From: Gamarada debralockiae
Lineage: Eukaryota > Ascomycota > Leotiomycetes > Helotiales > Hyphodiscaceae
DNA length: 31,484 bases
Reading direction: 5' to 3'
NCBI GenBank assembly: GCA_002803225.1
Contig: NXFV01001706.1
Location: forward strand, 1 to 31,484
Numbering within the stretch: position 1 is the first letter of the stretch; the number at the start of each line of letters is the position of its first letter. The translations under genes and the position numbers were made by a program. Below are positions 21,380 through 31,278 of this stretch, in pieces. The notes beneath the pieces were generated by a model. That model did no database searches. It was not told where the DNA came from and saw only the letters and a list, made by a program, of their open reading frames with translations.

Positions 21380-21458
21380 AGCACCAGCAAACACGCAAAT
21401 ACGATACACCACGTGTGACTTCCGTATCTCTATTACGAGAAACCCACGATCTTGTTTG
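21380..21458 (+). repeat. Direct repeat copy 1 (79 bp) with CACGTG
   Basis: Starts AGCACCAGCAAACACG, holds ATACACCACGTGTGACTT and ends ACCCACGATCTTGTTTG. It matches copy 2 over its full length apart from a few transitions and a short insertion (about 7 nt, CTCTATT-like) after CGTAT. The CACGTG palindrome at 21409-21414 is the core bHLH (Pho4/Cbf1-like) site. Confidence 0.8.
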
Positions 21459-21552
21459 TATTCTCATATTGAGTAACTACTGATATTCAGGCATCAATAT
21501 TATTTAATATAAGAGAGTCTTCTGACTACGCAATTATTAGTGGCAAGATTAC

Positions 21553-21625
21553 AGCACTGGCAAACACGTAAATACTATACACCACGTGTGACTTCTGTAT
21601 CCCGAGAAACCCACGATCCTGTTTG
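21553..21625 (+). repeat. Direct repeat copy 2 (73 bp) with CACGTG
   Basis: Starts AGCACTGGCAAACACG, holds the same ATACACCACGTGTGACTT core (CACGTG at 21583-21588) and ends ACCCACGATCCTGTTTG. It lies 173 bp downstream of copy 1. C/T differences occur in both directions, so neither copy is simply the decayed form of the other. Confidence 0.8.
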
Positions 21626-22047
21626 GTGGATGATTCGAGGCTGAATTCGGCTGCAACTCATCAAGGGTCCAAGGCAAGGCCCTGCAGCATCGATATTGAA
21701 GGACCCCAAGACAAGCTGCTAAAAGTCTTTCTTGCTCGTCACAGTTATTGCGCCTGGAAATCAAAGACCGCAAATCGGCGACTGAATGTCCGCTTCAAAA
21801 TCCTTTTCCTGCGACTCTTGACAAGTGCTCTCACCAAAGGAAAGTGGGACTGGCGGCGTCTTAGCGGCTAAACCCCCCCTAGCAAATTATTCCCAAAATA
21901 GACATCGGGTTTAGGCGCTTACCAACCAATAACATTCAACTCACGCGGTGCAAATCCTCATACATCACAAGGCTGAACCTTTCTACTCACAGCCTTCCTC
22001 CTTGACTATCGAGTCTCGCTATCACTCCCAGTACCTATGTCTTCACC

Positions 22048-24212
22048 ATGTCCGGCAAAAGGTCCCGCGCAACCTACGAGGCCGATCTCCAAGCACAGCA
22101 ATCGCCATTCGTGGTCTTTGGAACACCTCTTCCACCACGCGATCCCGACGTTCGAGATGATGGCTCCTACGTGCCGGTCTGGAAACAGGAGGTCAGGGAT
22201 GAGAGAGGATTGAAGCGACTCCACGGAGCTTTTACTGGTGGCTTCAGCGCAGGGTAAGTCCTCTTTGAACAAGTGACACAAACGTCAGCTAACTCGATCG
22301 CAGATATTTCAATACCGTCGGATCGAAAGAAGGATGGACACCCTCGACATTCGTCTCCTCGCGCACGAATCGAGCTAAGGATACCCCAAAACAAGCCCAA
22401 CAGCGGCCGGAGGATTTCATGGACGATGAGGATATTGCGGATGCGGCAGAAGCACAAAGAGTGCAAACTGCGGAGGGATTTGCTGGACTTGGATCTACGC
22501 AAGATGATGCTATCCGACGAGGCGGGCTTATCGATCTGTTCAGGATAGAAGGAGAGACTATTGGAGTGAAGTTACTGAAGAAAATGGGTTGGAAAGAGGG
22601 GCAAGGTGTTGGACCGAAGGTGCGGAGGAAAGCACGGCTGGATGGCATCGAACGACCTGGCGGTGATGCGGATGCTACACATCTGTTTGCGCCGGAGAAT
22701 ACGAAGATGATCAGTTTCATCAAGAAGAATGATCATAAAGGCCTAGGATTTGATGGAGAAACCAAATTATCCTCGAATGACCTCGGAACCGATGCTGCTA
22801 AGTCGGAGGACGAAGACGACGACTCGACGAATCTACTTGGTCCTCGAATATCAAAGAAGAAGAAGCCAGCTCGTGGTGGTATTGGGATGGGCATTTTGAA
22901 CGACACAGGATCGGACGATGAAGATCCATACGAAATCGGACCCAAAATTTCATACAACCGGGTAATAGGGGCTGACAAAAAGAAGAAAAAGCCTGTCAAT
23001 GGTTCCGCAAATCCACTTCTGAAGTCAAAACCCGTCTTTATTTCAAAGAAGACCGCATTAGCAAGAGCAGCTGTTGGTCTACGAAGATGTCACGATGGAC
23101 GACTACCCCTGGATGGCTTCATATTAAGCAGTACCGACGAGTTCTCATCAATCGTTCAATCCTCTGATAAATACAAACCTCCCTCGATACCCGAAAACTG
23201 GAAATCCGCGAAGACCCCCAAAGCCGGATCTCAAGCGGCAGCCTACCTCTCTACAGCAGAGGCAGCCAAAGCCTCTAAATTGGATCCCAAATCCCGAGCC
23301 TCCATTCTAGGCGAAGCAGCCTTACCAGGGAAATCAGTGTTCGATTTCCTCTCGCCCGCCGCTCGAGATCGTCTCGTCTCCGCATCTGGGAAGACAAATC
23401 TCCCTGCAGCCCTTGGGGAAATACCTGAGGGCTACGCAATGACAGATGAAGAACGGCGGCGCGAACTCCTGGCCCAAATACCGAAAGTCGATAAATACAC
23501 AGCAGATGCAGCGTTGGCTCGAGGAGCCAGCGGATTCATGCCATATAGCGAAGACGAATCAAAGCGAAATCGCTACCGTACATACCTCGAAAACCAAGCC
23601 GGGATATCTCCCAACCTACCAGAACGCGGTCCAGGCATGAGTCGCGACGACTGGCTAAAAGAACTCAAAGAATTTGCTAGCTGCGCCCAGATTTTCAAAC
23701 CCATGTCCGGCCTAATGGCAACACGCTTCACATCCTCATCCATAGCGCCCAAACTAGCATCCGACGCCTCAGATTCCAAGGACTCGCTCCTCAGCAAACC
23801 TGCTCCTAAACCCGAGGATCCCGCTGAACAAGCAGCGAAATTGGGAATGTATGGTCCGATGACGAGGAGTAGTCAGGATTGGTACCCGACGAGATTGCTA
23901 TGCAAGAGGTTTAATGTGAAGCCGCCTGCACATGTACAGCCTGGGACGACGGAACATGATGATGGAGGTCCGGAGCCGAAGACGGCGCCGGATTTGGTGA
24001 GTAAAGCTACGATGCAGGATATTATGATACAGTCTGGGGGGATGAATCAACGTTTGAGTCAGGATAGGAAGGAACCTGAGGTGGTCCCGGTGCAAGAGAA
24101 GCCCAAGGAGGTTGTAGTTGATGCTGATAGGAATGAGGCTTTGGAGGGGCAGAGAGCGGGGGAGGCTGTCTTCAAGGCTATTTTTGGTGATGATAGTGAT
24201 GATGACGAGTGA
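22048..24212 (+). CDS. G-patch domain protein, GPATCH1/TGH-like splicing factor
   Basis: Two exons, 22048-22253 and 22304-24212, give 704 residues. The 50-nt intron (GTAAGT, CTAAC branch, CAG) joins GGFSAG to YFNTVGS. The N-terminus ([33 protein letters not shown], then [11 protein letters not shown]) is the DUF1604 region typical of GPATCH1 and plant TOUGH. The G-patch lies at about 153-185 ([19 protein letters not shown]). Charged segments with Lys runs ([19 protein letters not shown]) are likely nuclear signals. A conserved helix block near [19 protein letters not shown] and the motif [10 protein letters not shown] follow. The C-terminus is acidic (GDDSDDDE). The family associates with the spliceosome and helps intron removal, by analogy with animal and plant members. 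The kinase gene upstream is transcribed divergently. Confidence 0.88.
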
Positions 24213-24880
24213 TCTCTTGGGTAAAGAAATCCATGGCTCATATAAAGTTTGTACAAACGTCGACTTGACCGCCATATGAAATTTCAAATCTAAAACTCCT
24301 TGACCATTGCTTCAGTTCTTTCTCACACTGTATTGCCCTGCTAGGGACGAGTACCTTCAAACAGAATCCAAATGGCTCGAAACCCCGAGCTAACAAATGA
24401 TTTGAGCTGCGAATAGGGAAGGAAAGCTTAGCGGCGGTGTCCTTCCTTCACAACCGCTCTTCCTCGTTTCGAGTCTTGACTTGACGTTCAGATAGAAAAC
24501 TTCCATCAAGTAGTGATGAAGTTACGCCTCATGTGTTCCAAAGGAAAAGGCTTCACATCCTCTTTCCATCCAATTTTCCAAACACCGATTCTACTACGGA
24601 GCCCCGCATCCCTGCACAGGATTCTCCCCTATTCGTCTCTGTTCAGTTATACTTGCAAGTCTGAATGCAGCCTATCGTCCACTGCACAGAATTCGTTTGT
24701 AATATTACAGTCATCCAGCTGATGTCTTAGTCGACTGACACTGTTGCTTACGTCTGGTATAATGTCTTGGACAAGTATGTCCTTTCCTCATCATTTTCTC
24801 TTCACACAAAGCGACTTTCTTCATGAAAACTAGACAGTCCTGACTCTGACTTGTCTGACAGTACTACTTATTACTGCCAC
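24213..24880. other. Intergenic, about 670 bp
   Basis: 3' flank of the G-patch gene. A short imperfect hairpin, GAAGGAA with TTCCTTC about 18 bases apart, lies near 24418-24450. There is no supported coding region. The right end merges into the retrotransposon remnant, and I do not see a clear LTR here. Confidence 0.45.
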
Positions 24881-24899
24881 AAGCGAACGCGCTACTCTC

Positions 24900-25870
24900 G
24901 AGGAAATAAGGCCATACCTAGCTATACCCTCTAGGTTAACTCTATCCTTGGAGAGTGGGGAGGCTAGAAGCGGGACATTGAACAGGTCTTTGAAAGAGAC
25001 CCTGAAACCTATCGAACTGGAGGCCAGAAGGTTCTGAGGGTGCTAGACTATCTAGACACCAATCTGAAATCCTTATAGTATATTTTTAGTGACCAGAAGG
25101 GAGGCATCCGGAAATGGCCTACTTTTATCAACTGGACCCGAGATAATATCCAAAACGGTCAGGACGCCACTGCGACCTTATATGAGCAACTTAACTCGGC
25201 TAAACACCTACCTGATAAGTCACCTGTCCAGTTCAATGTCTACTTATCAGCTATCGAACGAGACCTACTACAGCACTACAAGAAAGCCTCGGCTATGGCT
25301 TTTTATTCAAAGCTCACTCGAGGATGAAGCTACAATTAAAACCGTCTGATATAGCTATACCTGAGACTAGAGTTCAGTGCGTAGCTGTAGCTCAGCGTGT
25401 ATGGGAAGGCCTATATGGCGCTGAAGGAACAAGGAATGTTCAGGACCTTAGGAAACCGGAGGCGAACACTAGGGAGTGTTGGTTGGAACTGCCTAATCAG
25501 GTATAGCCTGTATTTTCCCCTCTTTTGTGATATAAGAGAGCTCTTCCCCTCCTTGTATTTCAGCTCTCCTTAGATATCAGCTAGGTCTAGAAATGCCACT
25601 ATATTTCGCCCCCCAAAATACAGCTCAACTGACAAGGAGCTACCAGGATTACACTAGGGCTAGCCGTAGCTCGAGATACCCTAGGACTGATTCCAGGAGA
25701 GACCGGAAGGACCGCTACCGTGCTAGCCACCGGAAGGAGGAACAGCATAGCACTAAGTCTAGGGAAAACAGCCTGTTGTCACTTGTTATACTTGCCAGGA
25801 GCCAAGCCATTACGCTACTAGCTGTCCCAAGCGATTTCGCTTTTCATAATTCACATGCAGCAGACGGCGC
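24900..25870 (+). mobile_element. LTR-retrotransposon gag remnant with CCHC zinc knuckle
   Basis: Gag-like sense can be followed on the plus strand with stops and frame changes. It starts near 24955 (KRDIEQVFERDPETY, then KVLRVLDYLDTNLKSL) and continues through WPTFINWTRDNIQNG and SPVQFNVYLSAIERDLLQHY to about 25320. After a gap, a basic RS/RD/KDR-rich linker occupies 25593-25770. A CCHC knuckle of form C-x2-C-x4-H-x4-C (CYTCQEPSHYATSC) lies in another frame at 25784-25825. TAG stops fall where Trp is expected, as G-to-A changes would make them. Protease, reverse transcriptase and integrase are not seen, and no flanking LTR pair was found, so copia versus gypsy cannot be decided. Confidence 0.65.
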
Positions 25871-26680
25871 AAATTGTCAAGTTTCAGTTCTCAGCTGTGC
25901 CACCAGCCTTATCCAGTGCAGTTTGCTGCCATCGTAGGACATTGCGCCGACCCATGAAGCAATTTATTCGGCATCTCTTCGTTTGTCTAAATCTTCTGGC
26001 ACTATAAACCGAGTCCCGTGGCTCTCGCTAGTGGAAATCGAGAAAATCGATAATATCCTGGAGGCGTTTGCAAAGTTCACCACCGATTAGAATATTGCAC
26101 AGCTGAGGAAGTGAGCGAAGCTGTTCGCCCGATCTTCTCGACGTTCGGGTCCTAAACAAGGTTCCTTACCTCTGGATACCTTCGAATTAATACTGCAGGA
26201 TCTCAGGGCAAGTCATATACCTCTTTTCCTAATCTTCCTAACCCTGAATCTTTCATCTCACCTATTATGAGGGGAATAACGCCAAGAACGGTCCCAAGAT
26301 TGACAGACTTCTGTGCAACTCACATTCACGTGATTACGGTTGCCCAGACAAACCAGTTCTGGCAGAAACGACGCAAACAGCCACCAGAAGCCCACTAAAC
26401 CTCAATTCTCTATTCACGCGTTGGGGCCGAGATTCACTCCTACATACCGCACTCTGCAATAACATATTGTCATGGCTGCTTCCTCCGAACTGGGCAAAAT
26501 CTTTGTAAACCAGATCAATGAAGGGCTTGGCGCCTTCCGCCGACCCGTGCTGAGCTTCGGGAGCAAATTATTGCGCCGCTAATCGGTGCTTTTTTCAATG
26601 GCACCGTCAAAAATTCACAGTGGCCTTCCTGTTTCTTTTCAGCTTTATTTTTTATTTTATTTTTTTTATTTTATTTCGCG
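25871..26680. other. Degenerate accessory DNA, 810 bp
   Basis: No intact gene. A 37-codon frame begins with ATG at 26473 (MAASSELGKIFVNQINEG) and stops at once after LLRR. It may be a fragment of a lost gene. A T-rich tract with TTTTATT units lies at about 26646-26677, directly before the HET remnant. Confidence 0.4.
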
Positions 26681-27410
26681 ATGCTCAAATACATGTACAG
26701 GGCTCTTGACACAGAGCCGCAGGAGGTTCGATTAGTGTCGCTAGTGCCAGGGCGCACTGAAGATCCTATTCGAATATCAATTCACCATGCGCCTTTGATT
26801 CCACCTAGCGAAGTTCCACAGGAGCGAAATGCCATCAAAAACTTGTGTCAAACAGTGCCGCACCCCTGGAGCGTCGAGACCGCGGACGGTGATACACTAT
26901 TCTTGAACAAGAATACAGATGATACTTCTTGGACAAATCCTTATTCGGCTTCATCACTGCTTGGCGACCAAAGACCAGATTTCCAACCCAAATATGACGC
27001 GCTCTTGCACATGGGGAGAAGAAGCGGAGGACTGGAACATCGCATATATAATACCAGAATTGCAGAATTGCGCAGAGACTGCCATTCTCGCCGACAGAAG
27101 AGAGGGCCGAGAGTGCGCTACACTAGAGCTCCGTCAAAACCTTGTCTCCGCACTGCGGCACTTGCGATATGTGGACAAAGTTCGGGTTTTGTGGATCGAC
27201 GCCATTTGCTTATATCTTGATCGACTCCGAACGAAATACCGCGCAAACTTGAGGCTTGCGCTGTTGCGGGAGGCTGCTGGACTTGCGACTTTGGGCACGC
27301 CGACTCAAGGCAACCTTGTTCTTTATCGGCGAACAGATCTGTGCGGGAGCTTATGTGGGAGCTGCGAGTCTTGTGTGCATCTTCATTTGAGGAGCTCGAT
27401 GTGGGCCTGA
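26681..27410 (+). pseudogene. Truncated HET-domain gene with an embedded WW domain
   Basis: The first frame (26681 to about 27005) has the usual HET leader: YRALDTEPQEVRLVSLVPG, DPIRISIHHAPL. It then has a WW domain with Trp63, Trp84 and Pro87 (HPWSVETADGDTLFLNKNTD, then TSWTNP), ending in PKYDAL, the start of HET motif 1. The motif continues in another frame as CTWGEEAEDWN (about 27013 on), so a frameshift lies near 27008. Motif 2 follows: LELRQNLVSALRHLR and VRVLWIDAIC at about 27125-27210. The expected INQ and the later HET motifs are missing. The frame runs on as unrelated sequence to 27410. HET domains act in non-self recognition and cell death after hyphal fusion. This copy cannot make a full domain. 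Confidence 0.72.
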
Positions 27411-27832
27411 TTCAGTGCGGTGTGGTTGCGGTGAGTGCTTTGTTGGTGTTTGATTTGTTGAGAGTGCGAGCTGCTTACGTGTGACTCGCATTGGAAGGGA
27501 GGTTCATCTGAGCTTCATGTAGAGTCGCATTGGGAAATTGGGTGAGGCTTGGACCGCTGTTTTCTGAGGGGCTTCGCTGTCGGATAATTCCGCGTTCGCG
27601 TCGCCTTACCTGTTCCTCTTGCTACAAAATCAGCTCGGAAATAATCAGCTTACTATCTCAGCACCTAAGTGGAAGGATTTAATAGGCCATCCGACCACAA
27701 TCTGCAGTCAGGCGACTAGGTACTATGTTACTTTGGTGCCGTATTAACTCTCTTGCCGCCGAACCTTGATGTATTTCCAATATCACTCAAGTATAAACTC
27801 TCGCAAACGCACCTCGATTCTTGAAAAGCAGT
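27411..27832. other. Intergenic, about 420 bp
   Basis: Upstream of the monooxygenase. Left part shows short repeats of GACTCGCATTGG/GAGTCGCATTGG (about 27484 and 27524), possibly leftover HET-gene sequence. Right part is the promoter and leader. Confidence 0.45.
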
Positions 27833-29624
27833 ATGGATCATAGCAAGACAAGAGTTGCTATAGTTGGCGGGGGTAGGTCGCTGACAGCTACATCGCGAAT
27901 GGGATATTGCTGATGCTGCGCCTCTCAGGACCAGCCGGAATGGTGGCTCTTAAAGAGCTCAGGGAGTTGGGATTCAACGTCACCCTCTTCGAGAGACGTA
28001 ACGATGTGGGCGGCATCTGGACATGGTCCGAAGATCGTTCTATAACCACCGCGCTGAAGGAGACGCAATTGTGCAACAGTAAATACGGGGTTCGTGGAGC
28101 ATAGGTTACTCCCTACTAGAGAGTAGTGTATACTAATACGCAGAGCAAAGTTGGCCTTGAGCGATTTCCCAATATCTCCAGGTGAGCATACGACTCCTCT
28201 CAATCCGAGTCAAGTGATGGTAATGACAAAGATAACACTCCCGCACAGATTATCCGCCTCATATTTCCGCACCCCAGATGGGCTCGTATCTTAGATCTTA
28301 CGCTAAGCATTTCGAACTCTACAAGAACATTGAGTTTGGCAAGACTGTCACACGCTTTGGGAGAAGTACCGGAACGTCCAAGTGGCAATTGACCTTCGCA
28401 GACGAACCTGACGCACCCAAGTCATTCGATAAAGTAGTCTGGGCCACCGGAGGGTTTCTCAAACCGAAGTCTGTTGTGTTCGAAGGGCAGGACCAATTCG
28501 TCGGTCGCATTGTCCACTCCCAGGACGTCAGAAATTTGGAAGACTTCAAGGGCCAGAACGTCATAGTATTAGGAATTGGCAACACAGCTGGAGACATCAC
28601 GATAAGTCTCGTGCATCGCGCAAAGAAAGTGTACATCTCCCACAGGCGAGGAACCAAGATATTGAGACGTTCCGGCGCGGACGGTCTGCCAGCCGATATT
28701 GCGATGACACCAACTCTTGCCGCTATCATGTGGTGGATCGAAGCCTACCTGCCCTCGCTTTTCGGCAAAATCATGGACAGCTTAATAGATGGCAACTTCA
28801 AGGAAAACTGGGGTGAAAACAAGGCGGCGTGGGGTTTTGCGCAGTCGCCGAGCATTGGAGATGGCTTTCACGTCATCGTGTGCAACGACGACCTTATCCC
28901 ACTCGTCAAAGAGGGAAAAGTAACCTCCACCCAAGGAATCAAACGCATTGTTGGGCCAAAGGCGGTGGAGATGGATGACGGCTTGGTGATAGACGACGTG
29001 GAGGCAATCATTACCTGTACCGGGTACTCTGACGATATGGGGATGTTGTCTGAAGCTCTCACGTTTGTCGACGCCCAAGGGGAGGCGGCGCCCCTACCAA
29101 ATCTATACATGGGCATCTTTCCACCGGAGCATGCCGACTCGGTAGCCATCATCAGCAATGTGCACCTCAACGGACCGCAAATCCCAGGTCGCGAACTCGC
29201 TGCTATGGCCGTCGCCCAAATCTGGGCGGGTAACTCGTCCCTGCCCTCAAAATCTACCATGGATGCCTGGGTACGTAAACACCAACATTGGCTTGGAAAG
29301 CGAATCGCACGAGCACACGGGCTGCATCGTGGTGAGGTTCCGTCGATCCAGTGGATGTATTTCATCCACGACGCCGCCGGAACCGGGCTGTACGACAACA
29401 TCGGCTGGAGTTGGAAAGCATGGAAGCTCTGGTGGTCGGACCCGGAACTCTACAAAGCGTTGGCGCATGGACCTGCGACGGCACACGGGTATAGAGTATT
29501 CGAGACTGGGAAGAGAGCTGTATGGAAGAATGCTAGGCAAGCTATACTGGATGTCAATGCTGAGGTGAATAGGCTTAAGGAAGCGGCGGAAAAGAAGAAG
29601 AAGGACGGATCAAATAAGCCATAA
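27833..29624 (+). CDS. Flavin-containing monooxygenase
   Basis: Four exons, 27833-27872, 27929-28078, 28146-28181 and 28249-29624, give 533 residues. Introns are 56, 67 and 67 nt. The second has a TACTAAT branch site and uses the second AG of CAGAG to keep frame. Exon 3 is a 36-nt microexon (TKLALSDFPISP). The FAD-binding motif is VGGGPAGM (G12-x-G14-x-x-G17), split by the first intron. The NADPH-binding motif is VLGIGNTAGD (G184-x-G186). FVGRIVHS (159-166) is close to the FMO signature FxGxxxHxxx. ATGGFLKP and TCTGYSDD are further family landmarks. It would use NADPH and O2 to oxygenate N, S or a ketone in a small substrate. The substrate is unknown. The C-terminal tail is Lys-rich. No membrane segment is obvious. 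All junctions are in frame, so it looks functional. Confidence 0.87.
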
Positions 29625-30008
29625 TTGAGTAGTTCTGAACTAAATTCGTATAAAGACTTAGAAAAATAGTATAAAAATGCCTATATACTTAAGAGTAAGC
29701 TTTTTCTAAAGTGGGCGCGGGGGTCCGTGTCCCTAATTCCCTCAACTTAGAAGTTAGATGGTATCAATTGAGTTCGAGATCAGGGAAGTTTTGAGTTTTC
29801 AGAAAGGAGTGAATGATACGGGGAGTTCAGGTCCTGATTTACAAACAGTTGACCGCGACTGCTTGTCTTTTAGGTCACTTCACTTTTGAGAAGTTTCCTT
29901 TGAATAGCATCCTCTCAGCAAACAGAAAAATGAATCAATCGAATGTTAAAATACAAAAGGAATACATGTAGCAAACATCTCCCAAACACATCGTCTACCT
30001 CAAAGCAG
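29625..30008. other. Convergent intergenic region, 384 bp
   Basis: 3' flanks of the monooxygenase (plus) and of the small protein (minus). AT-rich at 29630-29710. Nothing else is seen. Confidence 0.5.
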
Positions 30009-30569
30009 CTACGAATCAAGAGCGAGAACAAAGTTCTCGGTCTCAACCTTTCTCACACCCTTCTCTAAACCAATTTTCAAAATCGTAACAATAGTCCCTG
30101 TAACTTCTTTCCCCTGAGAAATGGCAGAGAACCGACTCGTATGGGCAACTTCTCCAGTCTCACCCTCCTGGTCAGCAGGTGCGACAACAAAGGATTGCGA
30201 AATAAGTTGGCGATTGCTGAAAGCCTGACGCGTTTCCACTGCAAATTTTTGGAGCTGGGTGAAGTTAAGGGGTGTTCCGTTAGCACTGTAATTGGTTAGT
30301 AAATGCAAATTGAAGGGGAAGTGGAGGGATGTGGAGGGAGGTGAGAGTAAGTAAGCTTACTTTTCTTGAACGTGACGACTCCAGTTGCGCTCAAAGACTC
30401 GTTCCGAGATATCATCGTCGTCTTGGATAAATATTCCGAAGAATATGTTCGATACAAATGCTTGTAGGGACAGGAAGGGAGCTGGATTGGAGGAAGATGA
30501 TCGTGAGTTGCGAGCTCGTGCCTTTTTCTCGCGCATGTTACGAGGAGCTGATGAAGAGGGACGTGCCAT
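30009..30569 (-). CDS. Small conserved-looking protein, possibly NTF2/SnoaL-like
   Basis: Minus-strand exons 30569-30361 and 30285-30009 give 161 residues. The 75-nt intron has GTAAGC, a CTAAC branch and CAG, and joins HVQEN to ANGTPL in frame. The start at 30569 (ATGGCACG) is the last reasonable ATG before the folded part. The first 32 residues are basic and Ser-rich. Then comes an alternating helix and strand pattern: FVSNIFFGIFIQDDDDISERVF, FTQLQKFAVETRQAF, QSFVVAPADQEGETGEVAHTSRFS and GTIVTILKIG. Short helices followed by long paired strands fit the NTF2-like fold. That is inference from pattern only. Length (about 130 folded residues) agrees. No catalytic residues can be assigned. Confidence 0.68.
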
Positions 30570-31278
30570 TGCGAAATATTGAATTACGAAGACTATATTA
30601 ATGGAAAGTAAAGGAACAGTGTGGGAACAATGCAGAGGTATTGTATATTGAGAATGGGACGAAGAATATATACCCCAATGGCACCGCTTGCTAAGCTCCC
30701 GCATTAGTCTAAATAATGTATATTTATAGTCTCGATTATGGTCCGATGATTACCAGGAGGGCGCGGAATAGCAAGACTGACGAAGAGTACGTCAGAAATT
30801 ATGACTTTTGTGAGTCGCTTGTGGGTGATGGAGGCAAAGAAGAAGGCTAGTGAAGAATGATAGTGGCTTACTGTCATAAGCATGAGGCTGAGCCGCGTCC
30901 GCCCCTTGCAAAGTCACCGACCACTCAGCCTAGCGATTCCGTAATACCAAAATGCCACTGGACTGTTTGGGAAGATCTTCCATTGCTTCTTGCTTTGGAA
31001 TTTGGCAAGGAGACAGACCACTCAATCTATCTCGGTGATCGCAGAGAAGCCTTCCGCGTCGACACGCCTGTTGTAGACATCCTCGAATTCACTCAAGTGG
31101 AGTGAATAACTGAAGTTGGTGTTCCCTCACAATGCCAGAAGTCTTGTATTCCGATGTTCAATGTATGCTAACCCACTAAGGCAATCTTCCATACAATGCT
31201 TCCATCTCTTCAGTGTGATCATTCCCCCCATATCAATTGTCATTGTGATATTGGTGAGACCCTCAAACCTCAATCCCC
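30570..31278. other. Intergenic, 709 bp
   Basis: Upstream region of the minus-strand small gene. An 82-codon frame at 30857-31105 (plus) contains IPKCHWTVWEDLPLLLALEFG, which looks protein-like but matches nothing I know and has no partner exon. I leave it uncalled. Confidence 0.4.

Larger units (their letters stand above)
20568..22047. other. Divergent intergenic region, 1.48 kb, with duplicated element
   Basis: This is a shared upstream region of the kinase (minus) and the G-patch gene (plus). It contains two copies of an approximately 75-bp element with CACGTG, listed separately. The rest has no supported coding region. Small frames at 20582-20875 (minus) and 21623-21871 (plus) lack protein character. 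Confidence 0.55.

Noticed and set aside
10735..29624. Secondary-metabolite cluster combining the MFS pump and the monooxygenase
   Set aside because: They are 15 kb apart with housekeeping genes between, and no synthase, P450 or pathway regulator is present.
30857..31105. 82-codon plus-strand frame
   Set aside because: It looks somewhat protein-like but has no known motif, no partner exon and no clear promoter. Support is too weak.
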